Position numbers and translations under genes: made by a program. Positions 1 through 7,291 of a stretch of DNA of 8,404 bases are shown one piece after another; position 1 is the first letter of the stretch, and every line of letters begins with the position of its first letter. The notes under the pieces were generated by a model. The model had not been told where the DNA came from. It did no database searches and worked only from the letters and a program-made list of their open reading frames with translations. The stretch spans positions 1 to 8,404 of the forward strand of contig SLIE01000128.1 of assembly GCA_007135795.1 (NCBI GenBank). The letters are read 5' to 3'. The stretch comes from Desulfobacterales bacterium (lineage in GTDB: Bacteria; Desulfobacterota; Desulfobacteria; Desulfobacterales; Desulfosalsimonadaceae).

Positions 1-229
1 CGCTTTTTTGCGTAAAATTGTCACGAGAGGTTAACCATTTTTAATAATATTTAAGAAATTTCACATTTTAAAACAGATGCTTTTATAATGCCACAAAACA
101 TCCGAAGCCCGTATACTAAAAGGTGTAATGATTTTTTACCTGCGAAGCAAATGGTGCAATTTACAGCTACATAACAGATCGACTTTACTTGAACCATCAC
201 TTCTTAACAGATAAAAAACGGGATGGGTA
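1..229. other. Non-coding stretch at window start
   Basis: No convincing coding sequence is seen on either strand; short plus-strand frames that begin near here run antisense to the beta-barrel gene and look like shadows. The stretch is AT-rich. On the plus strand TTCACA (60-65) and TATAAT (84-89) are 18 bases apart, a fair sigma70-like pair, but no gene follows in that direction within the next kilobase, so it may be chance or drive an unseen small RNA. It is also the 3' flank of the minus-strand gene ending at 230; no GC-rich hairpin followed by a T-run is evident there. Confidence 0.4.
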
Positions 230-880
230 TCAAAAAGTATGGCGAATACCAGCACCAACAAAATTGGACCCCCCGCTCACACCAAAGAAAAAACCGCCCG
301 CTCCGGAGCGATGATGAAGGCGTACAAACGTACTCCACCGGGGATGCCCCGGCAAGACAACTTCAAGCTCAACCATCAGATAATTGAGCAACCGTGCGGA
401 TCGCGCCTCGTCAGGGTCGCTTCTCGGCTCAAGGGGAGGTGTCTGAAAAGCATATGAAAGCCCCTCACCGAAGGCCATACGGGTATCTATCCACCGATCC
501 CATGGAAAATTCATCCACCGGGCAATGATTACCGCATTTATTTCCAGGTGATCCTGCATACCGGTATGAAGAACCCCCTGCCCTTCGAATTCAAAGCGGA
601 TCCATCGCCACTGGGCTACGGGAGCGCCCCCTGTCAGCGCGACAAGATACGAACTGCGAAATTCAGGTGAAAGCCCGGTCAGAATATCCAGGAACCGATC
701 GGGCGAATTTTTTGCCCAATAGACCGAAACATAACGCTCAGGTACAAAGTCAGATTTTTTTTCTTTATTCTCGTGACGGGAAAGCGTTTGTTCGGCGGGA
801 AATCCGTAGCCGGGGATTCCTGTGAACAACAGCCCGGCAAACAGCAGGTATGAGACGATTAAAAAATGATTACGCTGCAT
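230..880 (-). CDS. PagL-like outer-membrane beta-barrel protein (possible lipid A deacylase family)
   Basis: A 216-residue protein if started at the ATG at 880. That start is preferred because it gives a clear signal peptide: charged MQRNH, a hydrophobic stretch LIVSYLLFAGLLFTG, then likely cleavage near residues 28-30. A longer reading from the GTG at 1012 would add 44 residues and bury the signal. The mature part alternates like a small beta-barrel and ends in Phe (IRHTF), the usual outer-membrane assembly signal. Recognisable parts are GEGLSYAFQTPP in the middle and, near the end, LNYLMVELEVVLP followed by HHRSGAGG (H189, H190, S192). The H-x-S spacing recalls the catalytic His-Ser of PagL, which removes the 3-O acyl chain of lipid A. 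I do not see a clear counterpart of PagL's catalytic Glu about 14 residues after the His; that region reads GVSGGSN. The family call is fairly firm and the activity uncertain. The ribosome site before 880 is weak. It follows the kinase gene by 131 bases on the same strand, so co-transcription is possible. Confidence 0.75.
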   Translation of the reverse strand: MQRNHFLIVSYLLFAGLLFTGIPGYGFPAEQTLSRHENKEKKSDFVPERYVSVYWAKNSPDRFLDILTGLSPEFRSSYLVALTGGAPVAQWRWIRFEFEGQGVLHTGMQDHLEINAVIIARWMNFPWDRWIDTRMAFGEGLSYAFQTPPLEPRSDPDEARSARLLNYLMVELEVVLPGHPRWSTFVRLHHRSGAGGFFFGVSGGSNFVGAGIRHTF

Positions 881-1011
881 ATCACTTACAAAAGGTTCAT
901 AGACCTGCGGATTTGATGCCACCGCAATGTCAAATTGATATATCTTCTTGCTGGACCGGCTCTTTATTGGCACCACGCCTGACGCAAAAACGAGCCAATT
1001 CGGAACAGACA

Positions 1012-3756
1012 CTAATTCGTGTCGAGTACTGTTCTCACTTTCCTGGCCATTTCATTGAGATGATAGGGCTTACCGATAAACGAAGCGGCGCCGAAAGAAA
1101 TGGCCTTCCCTGCGTGCTGCTCCGTGGAATAGCCGCTTGCAATTAAAATTTTTGCTTTTGGCTCGATATCCAGCAACTTTTGCATGCAACCGTACCCGCC
1201 CATTCCAGGCATGTTAATATCAAGAATCACGAGATGGAAACGATCAGGATTTTCGCTATATATATCAAGGGCAACCTCGCCGCTTTCAACACAAAAAGCC
1301 TGATATCCAAAATATTCCAGCATCTCCTTTGCCATTTCGCGAACAGCTGGTTCATCGTCTATAACCAAAATGGTTTCGTTCCCTCTCCAAAACGAGGCTG
1401 TTACTTTTTTCGGATTTTCAAGCAGGCTGCATCTCTTTCCAACGGCAGGCAGATAAATCGTGAAAACCGACCCCTGATCAATTTCACTGTAGCAATTGAT
1501 TCGCCCACCGTGTCCCTTTACAATTCCATACACCGATGCAAGACCCAATCCTGTGCCTTTCCCGATCGCCTTTGTGGTATAAAACGGATCAAAGATATGG
1601 CAAACCGTTTCCGAATCCATGCCACACCCGGTATCCGAAACCCTCAGCATGACATACTCCCCCGGTACGGACTCAACATGTTCCCTGCAATAGGTTTCAT
1701 CGAGGATAATATTTTTTGTTTCAATGCATAATCGCCCGCCATCGGGCATGGCATCTGCAGCATTGGACCCAAGGTTGAGAAGAATCTGTTCTATATGCAG
1801 TGGATCGGCATTTACAGCCCAGAGGTCAGGATCCGGGTCAATTTTGATATCAATCATTTTTGGAAGCGTTTGCTCAAGGAGTTTTTGAACCATGACAATC
1901 TCGTCGTTAAGCGATATCAACTGACGTTTCCCTTCCACTTTACGACTGAAGGTCATCAATTGCTGAATTAAACGGGCGGCCCTGTCACTCGCCTTTTCAA
2001 GTTGCATCAATTTTTCACAATCCGGATCATCCTTGCTTTTACTCATGAGCAGCAACTGGGTATAACCATTGATGGCTTGCAAAATATTGTTGAAATCGTG
2101 TGCGATACCGCCTGCGAGCGTTCCCACCGCCTCCATTTTATGCGCATGAAAAAGCTGAGCCTCCAGCACAGCTTTTTCTTCCTCCGCCTCTTTTCTATCC
2201 GTTATGTCTCGTATTATTCCACGAAAACCGGCAGCTTGCCCTGAATGATCCATCATTAACGATGTGGAGATTTCGACGTATCGTCTTTGGCCGTCCTGCC
2301 TTTCAATTTCAAGATCAAACGCCTTTGCCGGCAGTCCGGTCCTGTAAACCTCATTGAATGTTTTAAGCAACCGCTGACCATCTTTTTTCGTCGTGAAATC
2401 ACGAAAATGCACCGCCCACATTTCATGGGGGGCAAGAGCGGCAATTTTGCAGACGGGCTCGTTAAAGAAAAGGAATTTCCCCTTTAAATCAACCTCGTAA
2501 TACCCCTCTGCAATGTTTTCGATGATGGTCCGGTATTTTTCTTCGCTTTCCCACAGCGCCTGCTGGCTTTGCTTTCGCTGGGTAATATCGAAAATAGTAA
2601 TCATTCCGGCCGGTTTTCCCTTAAACAAGCAAGTGGTGCCGGTCAGGGATATCCATCGCTCATCTTTATTTTTATCCAGTATCTTCAAATCATATGAAGA
2701 AACGACATCTTGTCCCGCTTGCCGCTTTAAACCTCTTTCTCTGACCATTTCCTGATGATCCGGATGTACGATCACCCAGAATTTCATGGTGTAAAATTCT
2801 TCGGCGGAATACCCTGAAATTACCTCCCCCGCTGGATTTGTATATACCCAGTATTCATCCTGGTAAATCATGATACCATACGGACAGGCTTCGGCCAGTG
2901 TTCTGAATTTTTCCTCGCTTTCCCGCAACTGTTCGTTAATTTTTTTAGACTCGTCAATATCCTTGCTAATGATCGTATAGCCGATATGCCGTCCCTCATC
3001 ATCCAATAAAAGGGATATCCTGGCTTCTGACCAAACGCGGGAGCCATCTTTTTTCAATATCTCCAATTCAGCGATACGGGTAATAACCCTGCCGAATCGA
3101 TCTGTTTTTTTCTGCAATTCCCCGGCAGAAAACATTGTTCTCATTTTTTCGACAGACTCCGGCGTCATCACTATGGATACGGGTTGCCCAATGAATTCTT
3201 CAGGCTTATACCCCAAACTATGTTTTACGGATGGACTGATATATGTATATTGCAAATCAAGATCGAATGTTGCAATGACATCTTGAACATGATCCGAGAG
3301 CAAGTTGTATTTCTGTTCGTATGTCCGGCAGTTTTTTTCGGCCTCAATCGCACGCTTCTTCAAATCAGCCGAATAAAGGGTGATCTGAACAACTACGGAC
3401 ATCTCCTTCCCGGTGAATGGTTTTTCAAGAAAGCCATCGGGCACGCAGAGAAGCTCGGGAGGGATATTTGCCCCGGCATCTCTTTCACAGACGAAAATCA
3501 CCGGCAATTCAAACGTGGAGTATATTTTTTCGGCGGTTTCAATCCCGATTGCATTTCCAGCATGCCCGAGATCGATCAGAACAATATCGACACGATATGT
3601 TTCAATAAAAGAAACTACATCCTGACTGTTTCCAGAGATGCCTGCAATATTCACAGGAAGCGATTCAATGCAGTCCCTGAATGCTTTGCTACGGAAAAAA
3701 TCGTCCCCAAAGATCAACATATCTGCAACGCATGGTTGCCGGCAAAAGCTCATCAT
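1012..3756 (-). CDS. Cytosolic hybrid sensor histidine kinase, REC-PAS-PAS-PAS-HisKA-HATPase-REC
   Basis: A 914-residue phosphorelay protein with no membrane segment, so it probably senses a cytoplasmic signal. Domains in order: a receiver-like domain at about 12-128 (acid pair D18/D19, candidate phospho-acceptor D62 in IVLIDLG, K112 in EKPF); three PAS domains at about 148-270, 282-394 and 404-522, each ending in a DI(D/T)xxK/R-type PAC motif; HisKA with phospho-acceptor H553 in IAHDFNNIL; HATPase_c with N box N661/N665, G1 DTGCGM (708-713), F box FDPFYTT and G2 GKGTGLGLA (732-740); and a C-terminal receiver at about 794-912 with D800/D801, phospho-acceptor D846 and K896. All catalytic residues needed for kinase and phosphotransfer appear intact. 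No DNA-binding output domain is present, so output must pass to a partner regulator or phosphotransfer protein not in this window. The start is ATG at 3756 (a second ATG follows directly); the upstream GAAAGA is a modest ribosome site. The 254-base leader contains competing inverted repeats. The ligand of the PAS domains cannot be told. Confidence 0.95.
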   Translation of the reverse strand: MMSFCRQPCVADMLIFGDDFFRSKAFRDCIESLPVNIAGISGNSQDVVSFIETYRVDIVLIDLGHAGNAIGIETAEKIYSTFELPVIFVCERDAGANIPPELLCVPDGFLEKPFTGKEMSVVVQITLYSADLKKRAIEAEKNCRTYEQKYNLLSDHVQDVIATFDLDLQYTYISPSVKHSLGYKPEEFIGQPVSIVMTPESVEKMRTMFSAGELQKKTDRFGRVITRIAELEILKKDGSRVWSEARISLLLDDEGRHIGYTIISKDIDESKKINEQLRESEEKFRTLAEACPYGIMIYQDEYWVYTNPAGEVISGYSAEEFYTMKFWVIVHPDHQEMVRERGLKRQAGQDVVSSYDLKILDKNKDERWISLTGTTCLFKGKPAGMITIFDITQRKQSQQALWESEEKYRTIIENIAEGYYEVDLKGKFLFFNEPVCKIAALAPHEMWAVHFRDFTTKKDGQRLLKTFNEVYRTGLPAKAFDLEIERQDGQRRYVEISTSLMMDHSGQAAGFRGIIRDITDRKEAEEEKAVLEAQLFHAHKMEAVGTLAGGIAHDFNNILQAINGYTQLLLMSKSKDDPDCEKLMQLEKASDRAARLIQQLMTFSRKVEGKRQLISLNDEIVMVQKLLEQTLPKMIDIKIDPDPDLWAVNADPLHIEQILLNLGSNAADAMPDGGRLCIETKNIILDETYCREHVESVPGEYVMLRVSDTGCGMDSETVCHIFDPFYTTKAIGKGTGLGLASVYGIVKGHGGRINCYSEIDQGSVFTIYLPAVGKRCSLLENPKKVTASFWRGNETILVIDDEPAVREMAKEMLEYFGYQAFCVESGEVALDIYSENPDRFHLVILDINMPGMGGYGCMQKLLDIEPKAKILIASGYSTEQHAGKAISFGAASFIGKPYHLNEMARKVRTVLDTN

Positions 3757-3772
3757 TTAATCGTCTTTCAGT

Positions 3773-3885
3773 AATTTGTAACGGGCATGAACGCTATTGG
3801 GGGGTAAGATTTGCATTCGGGGCGTCGCAGAAGACGTCACCTCGCCGTATATACGTAGCTTTTTACTTATCCCATCTTACAAATT
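3773..3885 (-). other. Structured leader of the kinase gene with mutually exclusive inverted repeats
   Basis: Between the FAD oxidoreductase stop and the kinase start, on the minus strand, the segment AATTTGTAAGAT (3885 down to 3874) can pair in two ways. ATCTTAC at 3810-3804 gives a 7-bp stem, and TTACAAATT at 3781-3773 gives a 9-bp stem. The two pairings share the GTAA bases, so only one can form. The second arm ends about 17 bases before the ATG, next to the presumed ribosome site. Between the arms are the 10-bp palindrome CGTATATACG (3846-3855) and a small imperfect hairpin around CGTC TTCTGC GACG. This resembles a leader switch, but it matches no riboswitch class I know. A dispersed intergenic repeat is the main alternative. 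I see no strong promoter here. Confidence 0.35.
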
Positions 3886-4010
3886 TCGTGGATCTCGCAA
3901 CGTGTCAAGACTGCATCAAAAGCTAAGAAAAGTCAAATTGTCAAATCAAGGAATCAATTACCTTCCATTGCATGACAGTGTTGTTAAACGGCATCTCAAT
4001 AACGAACGCA

Positions 4011-5558
4011 TCAAAGATCATATCCGGTCAGCGCTTTATACAACAACGCCGCGGTAAAAATGCCCGCCGCGATTCCGGGACCATTTTTCGTTGCCGACAC
4101 GTTAAACAGGTTTGCAGGACAGTTTTTCTCCTTTATGGATCCTTTCAGTATTTCATCCAGGTTAAGTCTCCGGCCGTACGCATTGCCAAGTTCACCATGT
4201 GTCTGTTTCTGGGTGTCCACAGAGGATATGATCTCCGAAAAAACAATTTTTGAAGAGATCCCCGGGAAAACATTTCTTTCCAGGATATTGATAATATCTA
4301 AAACCTGCTTTTTCTTGTACGCCACAATCGCATCTTCGCCCCGGGCGTATATTTCTTTTTCCCGGGAGAGATTGCCCGGAAAAAACATTACCAGGCCATC
4401 GTTGCCATTTGGTTTTTCTTTCCCGAACCCGTGGGCCGTGGGAGAATTTATGAAGAGCATACGGGGTGGTTTTGTAATATCCGGGAATGTGTAATCGACC
4501 TCCACGCCATCCTGCCACCAGTAGTTTCGGCCCTTCATCGCTTCCATGAACGGAAGGCCGCCTTTAATCTCGAGACAGCAAACGCCTATGGCATGCGAGG
4601 GCGTATAATCCAAGGATTCAACGCTTTGCCCCAGCAACCCGCACGTCAGGCGCGGGGAAATATCGCTAAAGAGAAAATCACACTCATAAAAAGTGCCATC
4701 CTCGCACAAAGCCCCGGAAACCCGATCTTCCTTCATGGTCAGAAGTACAACTTTCTTCCCGGTTTCAACAATCCCGCCCGTGCTGGTAATTACCGCGGCA
4801 AGGGCATCGAAGAAATGATAAAATCCCCTTTTCGGATACCAGGCACCACCATGGTAATTTCCCGTACCCACGATATACGCAATAGCCGACATTTCCGACT
4901 CATTTTCAGCAAATATGCCACCGTGCCCGTATAGAATCCGTCTCACAAAAGGACTGACCCCATGCCGGTCAAAAAAATGCTGCACGGTCATGTAAACGGT
5001 TTTCCCCAGCCTGAGTTTTGTCGTGGAGGGGATTGTGCCGGTCAAAAGAAATCTCGTCGCATGCAGCAACCTGCTTTCGTTGAGGAGGTTTTTCCTGAAA
5101 AATTTCTTGTATGCATCGTATATCAGGATCATATCGGCAAACAGAGTATCAAGAGAATCGCTTTCCTCCGGAAAAAGAATCTGGAGTTCATCACGGAACC
5201 TTTCCAGACCCATGGGGACATTGAAATCCATGTAATAATAATTTTTACCCTCTTTTTTATCGCCGACAAAAAGTCTTTCAAACCCTTCCGGATCCATGGG
5301 TAAAAACGGGTTATTCTCTTTAATATCCAAAAATCGCAGAAACCGGTCCCCGATCTCCCCATCCCCGAAGTCCCATACATACTGTGGCCCCATGGAATAG
5401 CGCATCCCATTCAATCGCAGACACCTGCCATGCCCGCCGATATACTTATCGTTCGCCTCGAGCACGGTCACGTCATACCCTTTTTTCCCGAAAAGCGCCC
5501 CCGCAGCCATTCCCCCAATCCCACTCCCCACAACAACAATCTTTTTCTTCTCACCCAT
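4011..5558 (-). CDS. FAD-dependent oxidoreductase, phytoene desaturase / retinol saturase-like (CrtI superfamily)
   Basis: A 515-residue flavoprotein starting at the ATG at 5558. That start places the dinucleotide-binding fold at the very N terminus: KKIVVVGSGIGGMAAG with GxGxxG at 11-16 and the ribose-binding acid E34 in VTVLEA. The frame stays open to a GTG at 5642, but the extra 28 residues have no family character. The C terminus carries the second FAD-binding signature typical of carotenoid desaturases and 13,14-retinol saturases, GPGIAAGIFTAALL (from 493). Members remove or add hydrogens on conjugated isoprenoid or related lipid chains; the substrate here cannot be read from sequence. 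No signal peptide is seen; the enzyme is probably cytosolic or peripherally membrane-bound. The Shine-Dalgarno site is poor (GGGCTGAAAAAT before ATG). A 5-bp-stem hairpin, CCCTG/CAGGG at 5642-5657, lies in the leader. The gene follows the 4Fe-4S protein gene on the same strand, but a 403-base gap with a large inverted repeat separates them, so it may have its own promoter. Confidence 0.88.
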   Translation of the reverse strand: MGEKKKIVVVGSGIGGMAAGALFGKKGYDVTVLEANDKYIGGHGRCLRLNGMRYSMGPQYVWDFGDGEIGDRFLRFLDIKENNPFLPMDPEGFERLFVGDKKEGKNYYYMDFNVPMGLERFRDELQILFPEESDSLDTLFADMILIYDAYKKFFRKNLLNESRLLHATRFLLTGTIPSTTKLRLGKTVYMTVQHFFDRHGVSPFVRRILYGHGGIFAENESEMSAIAYIVGTGNYHGGAWYPKRGFYHFFDALAAVITSTGGIVETGKKVVLLTMKEDRVSGALCEDGTFYECDFLFSDISPRLTCGLLGQSVESLDYTPSHAIGVCCLEIKGGLPFMEAMKGRNYWWQDGVEVDYTFPDITKPPRMLFINSPTAHGFGKEKPNGNDGLVMFFPGNLSREKEIYARGEDAIVAYKKKQVLDIINILERNVFPGISSKIVFSEIISSVDTQKQTHGELGNAYGRRLNLDEILKGSIKEKNCPANLFNVSATKNGPGIAAGIFTAALLYKALTGYDL

Positions 5559-5731
5559 ATTTTTCAGCCCGCATTTTTCTTGTTCATCCCAACCAACAAT
5601 ACCGCTCGTCACCGCCAGAATTTCACGCACACACACAAGCACCCTGCATTCTCAGGGATTGCCCAAGCCTTAATCTTAAAATTATTAGAAAGCCGCCTGA
5701 TCGTGATTTTTTACGAATCTATCAAATTGAA
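5559..5731 (-). other. Leader region of the FAD oxidoreductase gene
   Basis: This is the non-repeat part of the 403-base gap upstream of the oxidoreductase. On the minus strand it holds the hairpin CCCTG-loop-CAGGG (5642-5657), a GT-rich run (about 5627-5640) and AT-rich TAAGAT/TAATAA boxes (about 5673-5687) that could serve as a -10 element without a good -35. A 7-codon frame MNKKNAG ends about 10 bases before the ATG; I treat it as chance. No RNA gene is recognised. Confidence 0.3.
5704..5717. repeat. 14-bp direct repeat, copy 1 (upstream of FAD oxidoreductase)
   Basis: TGATTTTTTACGAA reads identically at 7184-7197, upstream of the 4Fe-4S gene. A shorter match, TGATTTTTTAC, is at 129-139. 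Both full copies sit upstream of minus-strand redox genes, about 146 and 62 bases from the starts, and are followed on the plus strand by similar but not identical TATC/CATC...TTGAA bases. It could be a shared regulator site, but it is AT-rich and could arise by chance. Confidence 0.35.
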
Positions 5732-5928
5732 AATTTCCGAATAAGGGGTGGGTGTTCCCCGTAGCAACATCGGGATGGGCCTGGAGGACAGATCAAGACG
5801 AGTGGAACAAGCATCCTGGACTGTCTGAGCCCGACAGGGCGAGTTTCCAGGATGCTGTGGAATGAGTCTTAGATCTGTCCCAGGCACTCACGGTTGATAA
5901 GGGGAATACCCACCCCTTATTGGAAATT
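5732..5928. repeat. Large nested inverted repeat, MITE- or composite REP-like
   Basis: Outer arms 5732-5760 and 5901-5928 are near-perfect reverse complements (AAGGGGTGGGTGTTCCCC against GGGGAATACCCACCCCTT), with one bulged G and one G-T wobble. Inside, CCTGG (5780-5784), GACAGATC (5787-5794) and AAGAC (5795-5799) pair with 5880-5884, 5872-5879 and 5866-5870, with small bulges. Next is a perfect 10-bp stem GCATCCTGGA (5811-5820) / TCCAGGATGC (5846-5855), and the tip holds GCCC-GACA-GGGC (5829-5840). GTGGAA occurs on both sides as a direct repeat (5803-5808, 5857-5862), so the inner symmetry is incomplete. No coding frame or transposase is inside and no clear target duplication flanks it. It lies 33 bases past the stop of the 4Fe-4S gene, has no T-run on the minus strand, and so is not a standard terminator. 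It probably belongs to a dispersed non-autonomous repeat family and may affect transcript processing. Confidence 0.85.
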
Positions 5929-5961
5929 AACCGCATACCTCGCAAATTTAATCCAACGGTT

Positions 5962-7122
5962 CTATCCTTTACCTGCTCCCCTATCCCTGAATCTGCTTTT
6001 AAGAATCTTCATCCCCGTTCTCACCTTCCGCATCCGGCCCTTCCCCTTCAAAATCGTATCATACAATTCCGTTGTATCCGCAGGCGGTACAGCATGCATC
6101 CTCCCCGGCACGAGCGACATGGCCCCTTTTTTACATACAGGCACACACACCCCGCAACCGATACACCCTTCCAATGAAATTTCAACCCGCTTCTCCGTCA
6201 TAAATATGGCACCCACATGACACCTTTCCAAACACTTTCCGCACCCCACGCACAATCGGGAATCCACCCGGGCCCGGAAGTTACCCCCTGCAAATTCCGC
6301 CCGGTTCGGCACATGCTTCAACATCAACAAAATCCCGCAACAGCAACCGCAACAGGCACAGATCGCCTGGGGTTCACGTTCATTGGTGGTCTGAAGCACA
6401 AGCCCTTCCGTCTCCGACTGAGAAAGAATTTCAAACGCTTCCTCTTTCGTAATTTTCCTGAGCCATCCCCTTTCACTGTAAGTGTCAAAATAATCCCGCA
6501 AGCCAAGGCACAGGTTTCTGCGTTCTGTAATCTTGCACGGATCACCGGAAAGATCTTTCCCCTTACGGCATATGCAGTCGGCCACGCCGATTCGATCTCC
6601 GGCATTGGCAATAAGACTTCTTACCTCGTCGTAAGTTGCAATATGCTGCTTCGGGGCGATGCTTTGATTTATCGGAATCACGCGCATCTGGGGAACAGCG
6701 GTCGACAGGTATTCCAGGGCGTATCCTTCCCTAAAATACCGGATAGCTTCATCATAAAACCTGGCGGTGAGACTTGTTACCTGGAATTCAAACATCCCCA
6801 CCACAAATGGAACAAGCGCGTAGTGCTTTCGTCCGTCAATAACCTTGCAAAAAACGCCGCCTTTCCCGGCCATTTCATCCAACAACCGCCCGCAGTAACT
6901 TTCGTCAATGCTGTTTGACAATTGTTTATTCGCTTTTTCACAAACCACATTCACCGGTTCAAATACATGCGTCAGCATTGTGGCCATAACCGCCTGGTCC
7001 CTGGTAAACATCCGCTGAAGAAGCCGAAGTTCAACCCCGGAATATGTTGCCGGATATCCTACCGGCATTTTATGAAGATGTTTGCGAAGGATCTTATACG
7101 TCTTTTTTTCTTTATCATGCAT
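5962..7122 (-). CDS. Winged-helix / cysteine-rich protein with two C-terminal 4Fe-4S ferredoxin clusters
   Basis: A 386-residue protein from the ATG at 7122. That start has GGTGA about 4 bases upstream; the ATG at 7134 has its purine-rich site touching the codon and is less likely (residue numbers below count from 7134). Residues about 25-115 look like a winged-helix fold (CGRLLDEMAGKGGVF ... GRKHYALVPFVVGMFEFQ). The middle holds a first cysteine group C187, C189, C200, C209 (CICRKGKDLSGDPC) and a dense cluster C259, C261, C262, C264, C265, C266 (CACCGCCCG). Two ferredoxin motifs follow: CVGCGKCLERC (295-305) and CIGCGVCVPVC (324-334), both CxxCxxCxxxC, so two [4Fe-4S] clusters are expected. 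The tail is basic. No signal peptide or membrane segment is present, so it is probably a cytosolic electron carrier or electron-transfer partner, possibly of the FAD oxidoreductase downstream. This architecture recurs in anaerobes, but I know of no assigned function. The promoter is probably in the shared AT-rich region with the divergent acyltransferase gene; TATAGT on the minus strand (7175-7170) is a weak -10 candidate. Confidence 0.88.
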   Translation of the reverse strand: MHDKEKKTYKILRKHLHKMPVGYPATYSGVELRLLQRMFTRDQAVMATMLTHVFEPVNVVCEKANKQLSNSIDESYCGRLLDEMAGKGGVFCKVIDGRKHYALVPFVVGMFEFQVTSLTARFYDEAIRYFREGYALEYLSTAVPQMRVIPINQSIAPKQHIATYDEVRSLIANAGDRIGVADCICRKGKDLSGDPCKITERRNLCLGLRDYFDTYSERGWLRKITKEEAFEILSQSETEGLVLQTTNEREPQAICACCGCCCGILLMLKHVPNRAEFAGGNFRARVDSRLCVGCGKCLERCHVGAIFMTEKRVEISLEGCIGCGVCVPVCKKGAMSLVPGRMHAVPPADTTELYDTILKGKGRMRKVRTGMKILKSRFRDRGAGKG

Positions 7123-7183
7123 ACGATCACCCATCTCCCTGGTTCATAATAATAATCACAAAAAGGCGTACTATACAAACTTC

Positions 7184-7197
7184 TGATTTTTTACGAA
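7184..7197. repeat. 14-bp direct repeat, copy 2 (upstream of 4Fe-4S gene)
   Basis: Identical to 5704-5717 in the same orientation. On the minus strand it spans the place where a -35 element would sit for the TATAGT box at 7175-7170, so a bound protein could affect that promoter. It lies in the divergent intergenic region and could also influence the acyltransferase promoter on the other strand. Confidence 0.35.
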
Positions 7198-7203
7198 AGC
7201 ATC

Positions 7204-7230
7204 TTGAATAATACTTCATAAATGTATAAT
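7204..7230 (+). promoter_or_regulatory. Candidate sigma70-type promoter of the acyltransferase gene
   Basis: TTGAAT (7204-7209) and a perfect TATAAT (7225-7230) are 15 bases apart, with TG directly before the -10 box. The spacing is shorter than the optimal 17, so activity is uncertain. The surrounding region is strongly AT-rich and lies 62-88 bases upstream of the ATG at 7292. Confidence 0.4.
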
Positions 7231-7291
7231 AAATAATGGTACCTTACATAATAGCATGTAGATTATAAAAACCTTTTTCCGGAGTCCTGCC

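Noticed and set aside
881..1012. N-terminal extension of the beta-barrel gene from a GTG overlapping the kinase stop (TAGTG).
   Set aside because: It would place 44 polar residues ahead of an obvious signal peptide; the ATG at 880 explains the protein better.
1180..1731. 183-codon plus-strand frame.
   Set aside because: It lies wholly antisense to the intact HATPase and receiver coding region and has no domain character.
3184..3774. 196-codon plus-strand frame opposite the kinase N terminus.
   Set aside because: Shadow of the receiver/PAS coding sequence; its translation shows no motif.
3757..4010. Cyclic-di-GMP or another known riboswitch in the kinase leader.
   Set aside because: I could not match any conserved core of a known class; only the competing stems are supported.
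3681..4057. Two overlapping plus-strand frames across the kinase leader.
   Set aside because: Low-information translations, no ribosome site, and both overlap the ends of real minus-strand genes.
5567..5590. Short upstream frame MNKKNAG before the FAD oxidoreductase.
   Set aside because: Seven codons with no good ribosome site and no regulatory amino-acid run; chance is the simplest reading.
5559..5642. 28-residue N-terminal extension of the FAD oxidoreductase from GTG 5642.
   Set aside because: Family members begin just before the GxGxxG fold, and the extension has no recognisable feature.
5732..5928. Intrinsic terminator or integron attC site.
   Set aside because: No T-run follows the stem on either strand, no integrase or cassette array is present, and the nested symmetric arms fit a MITE or REP better.
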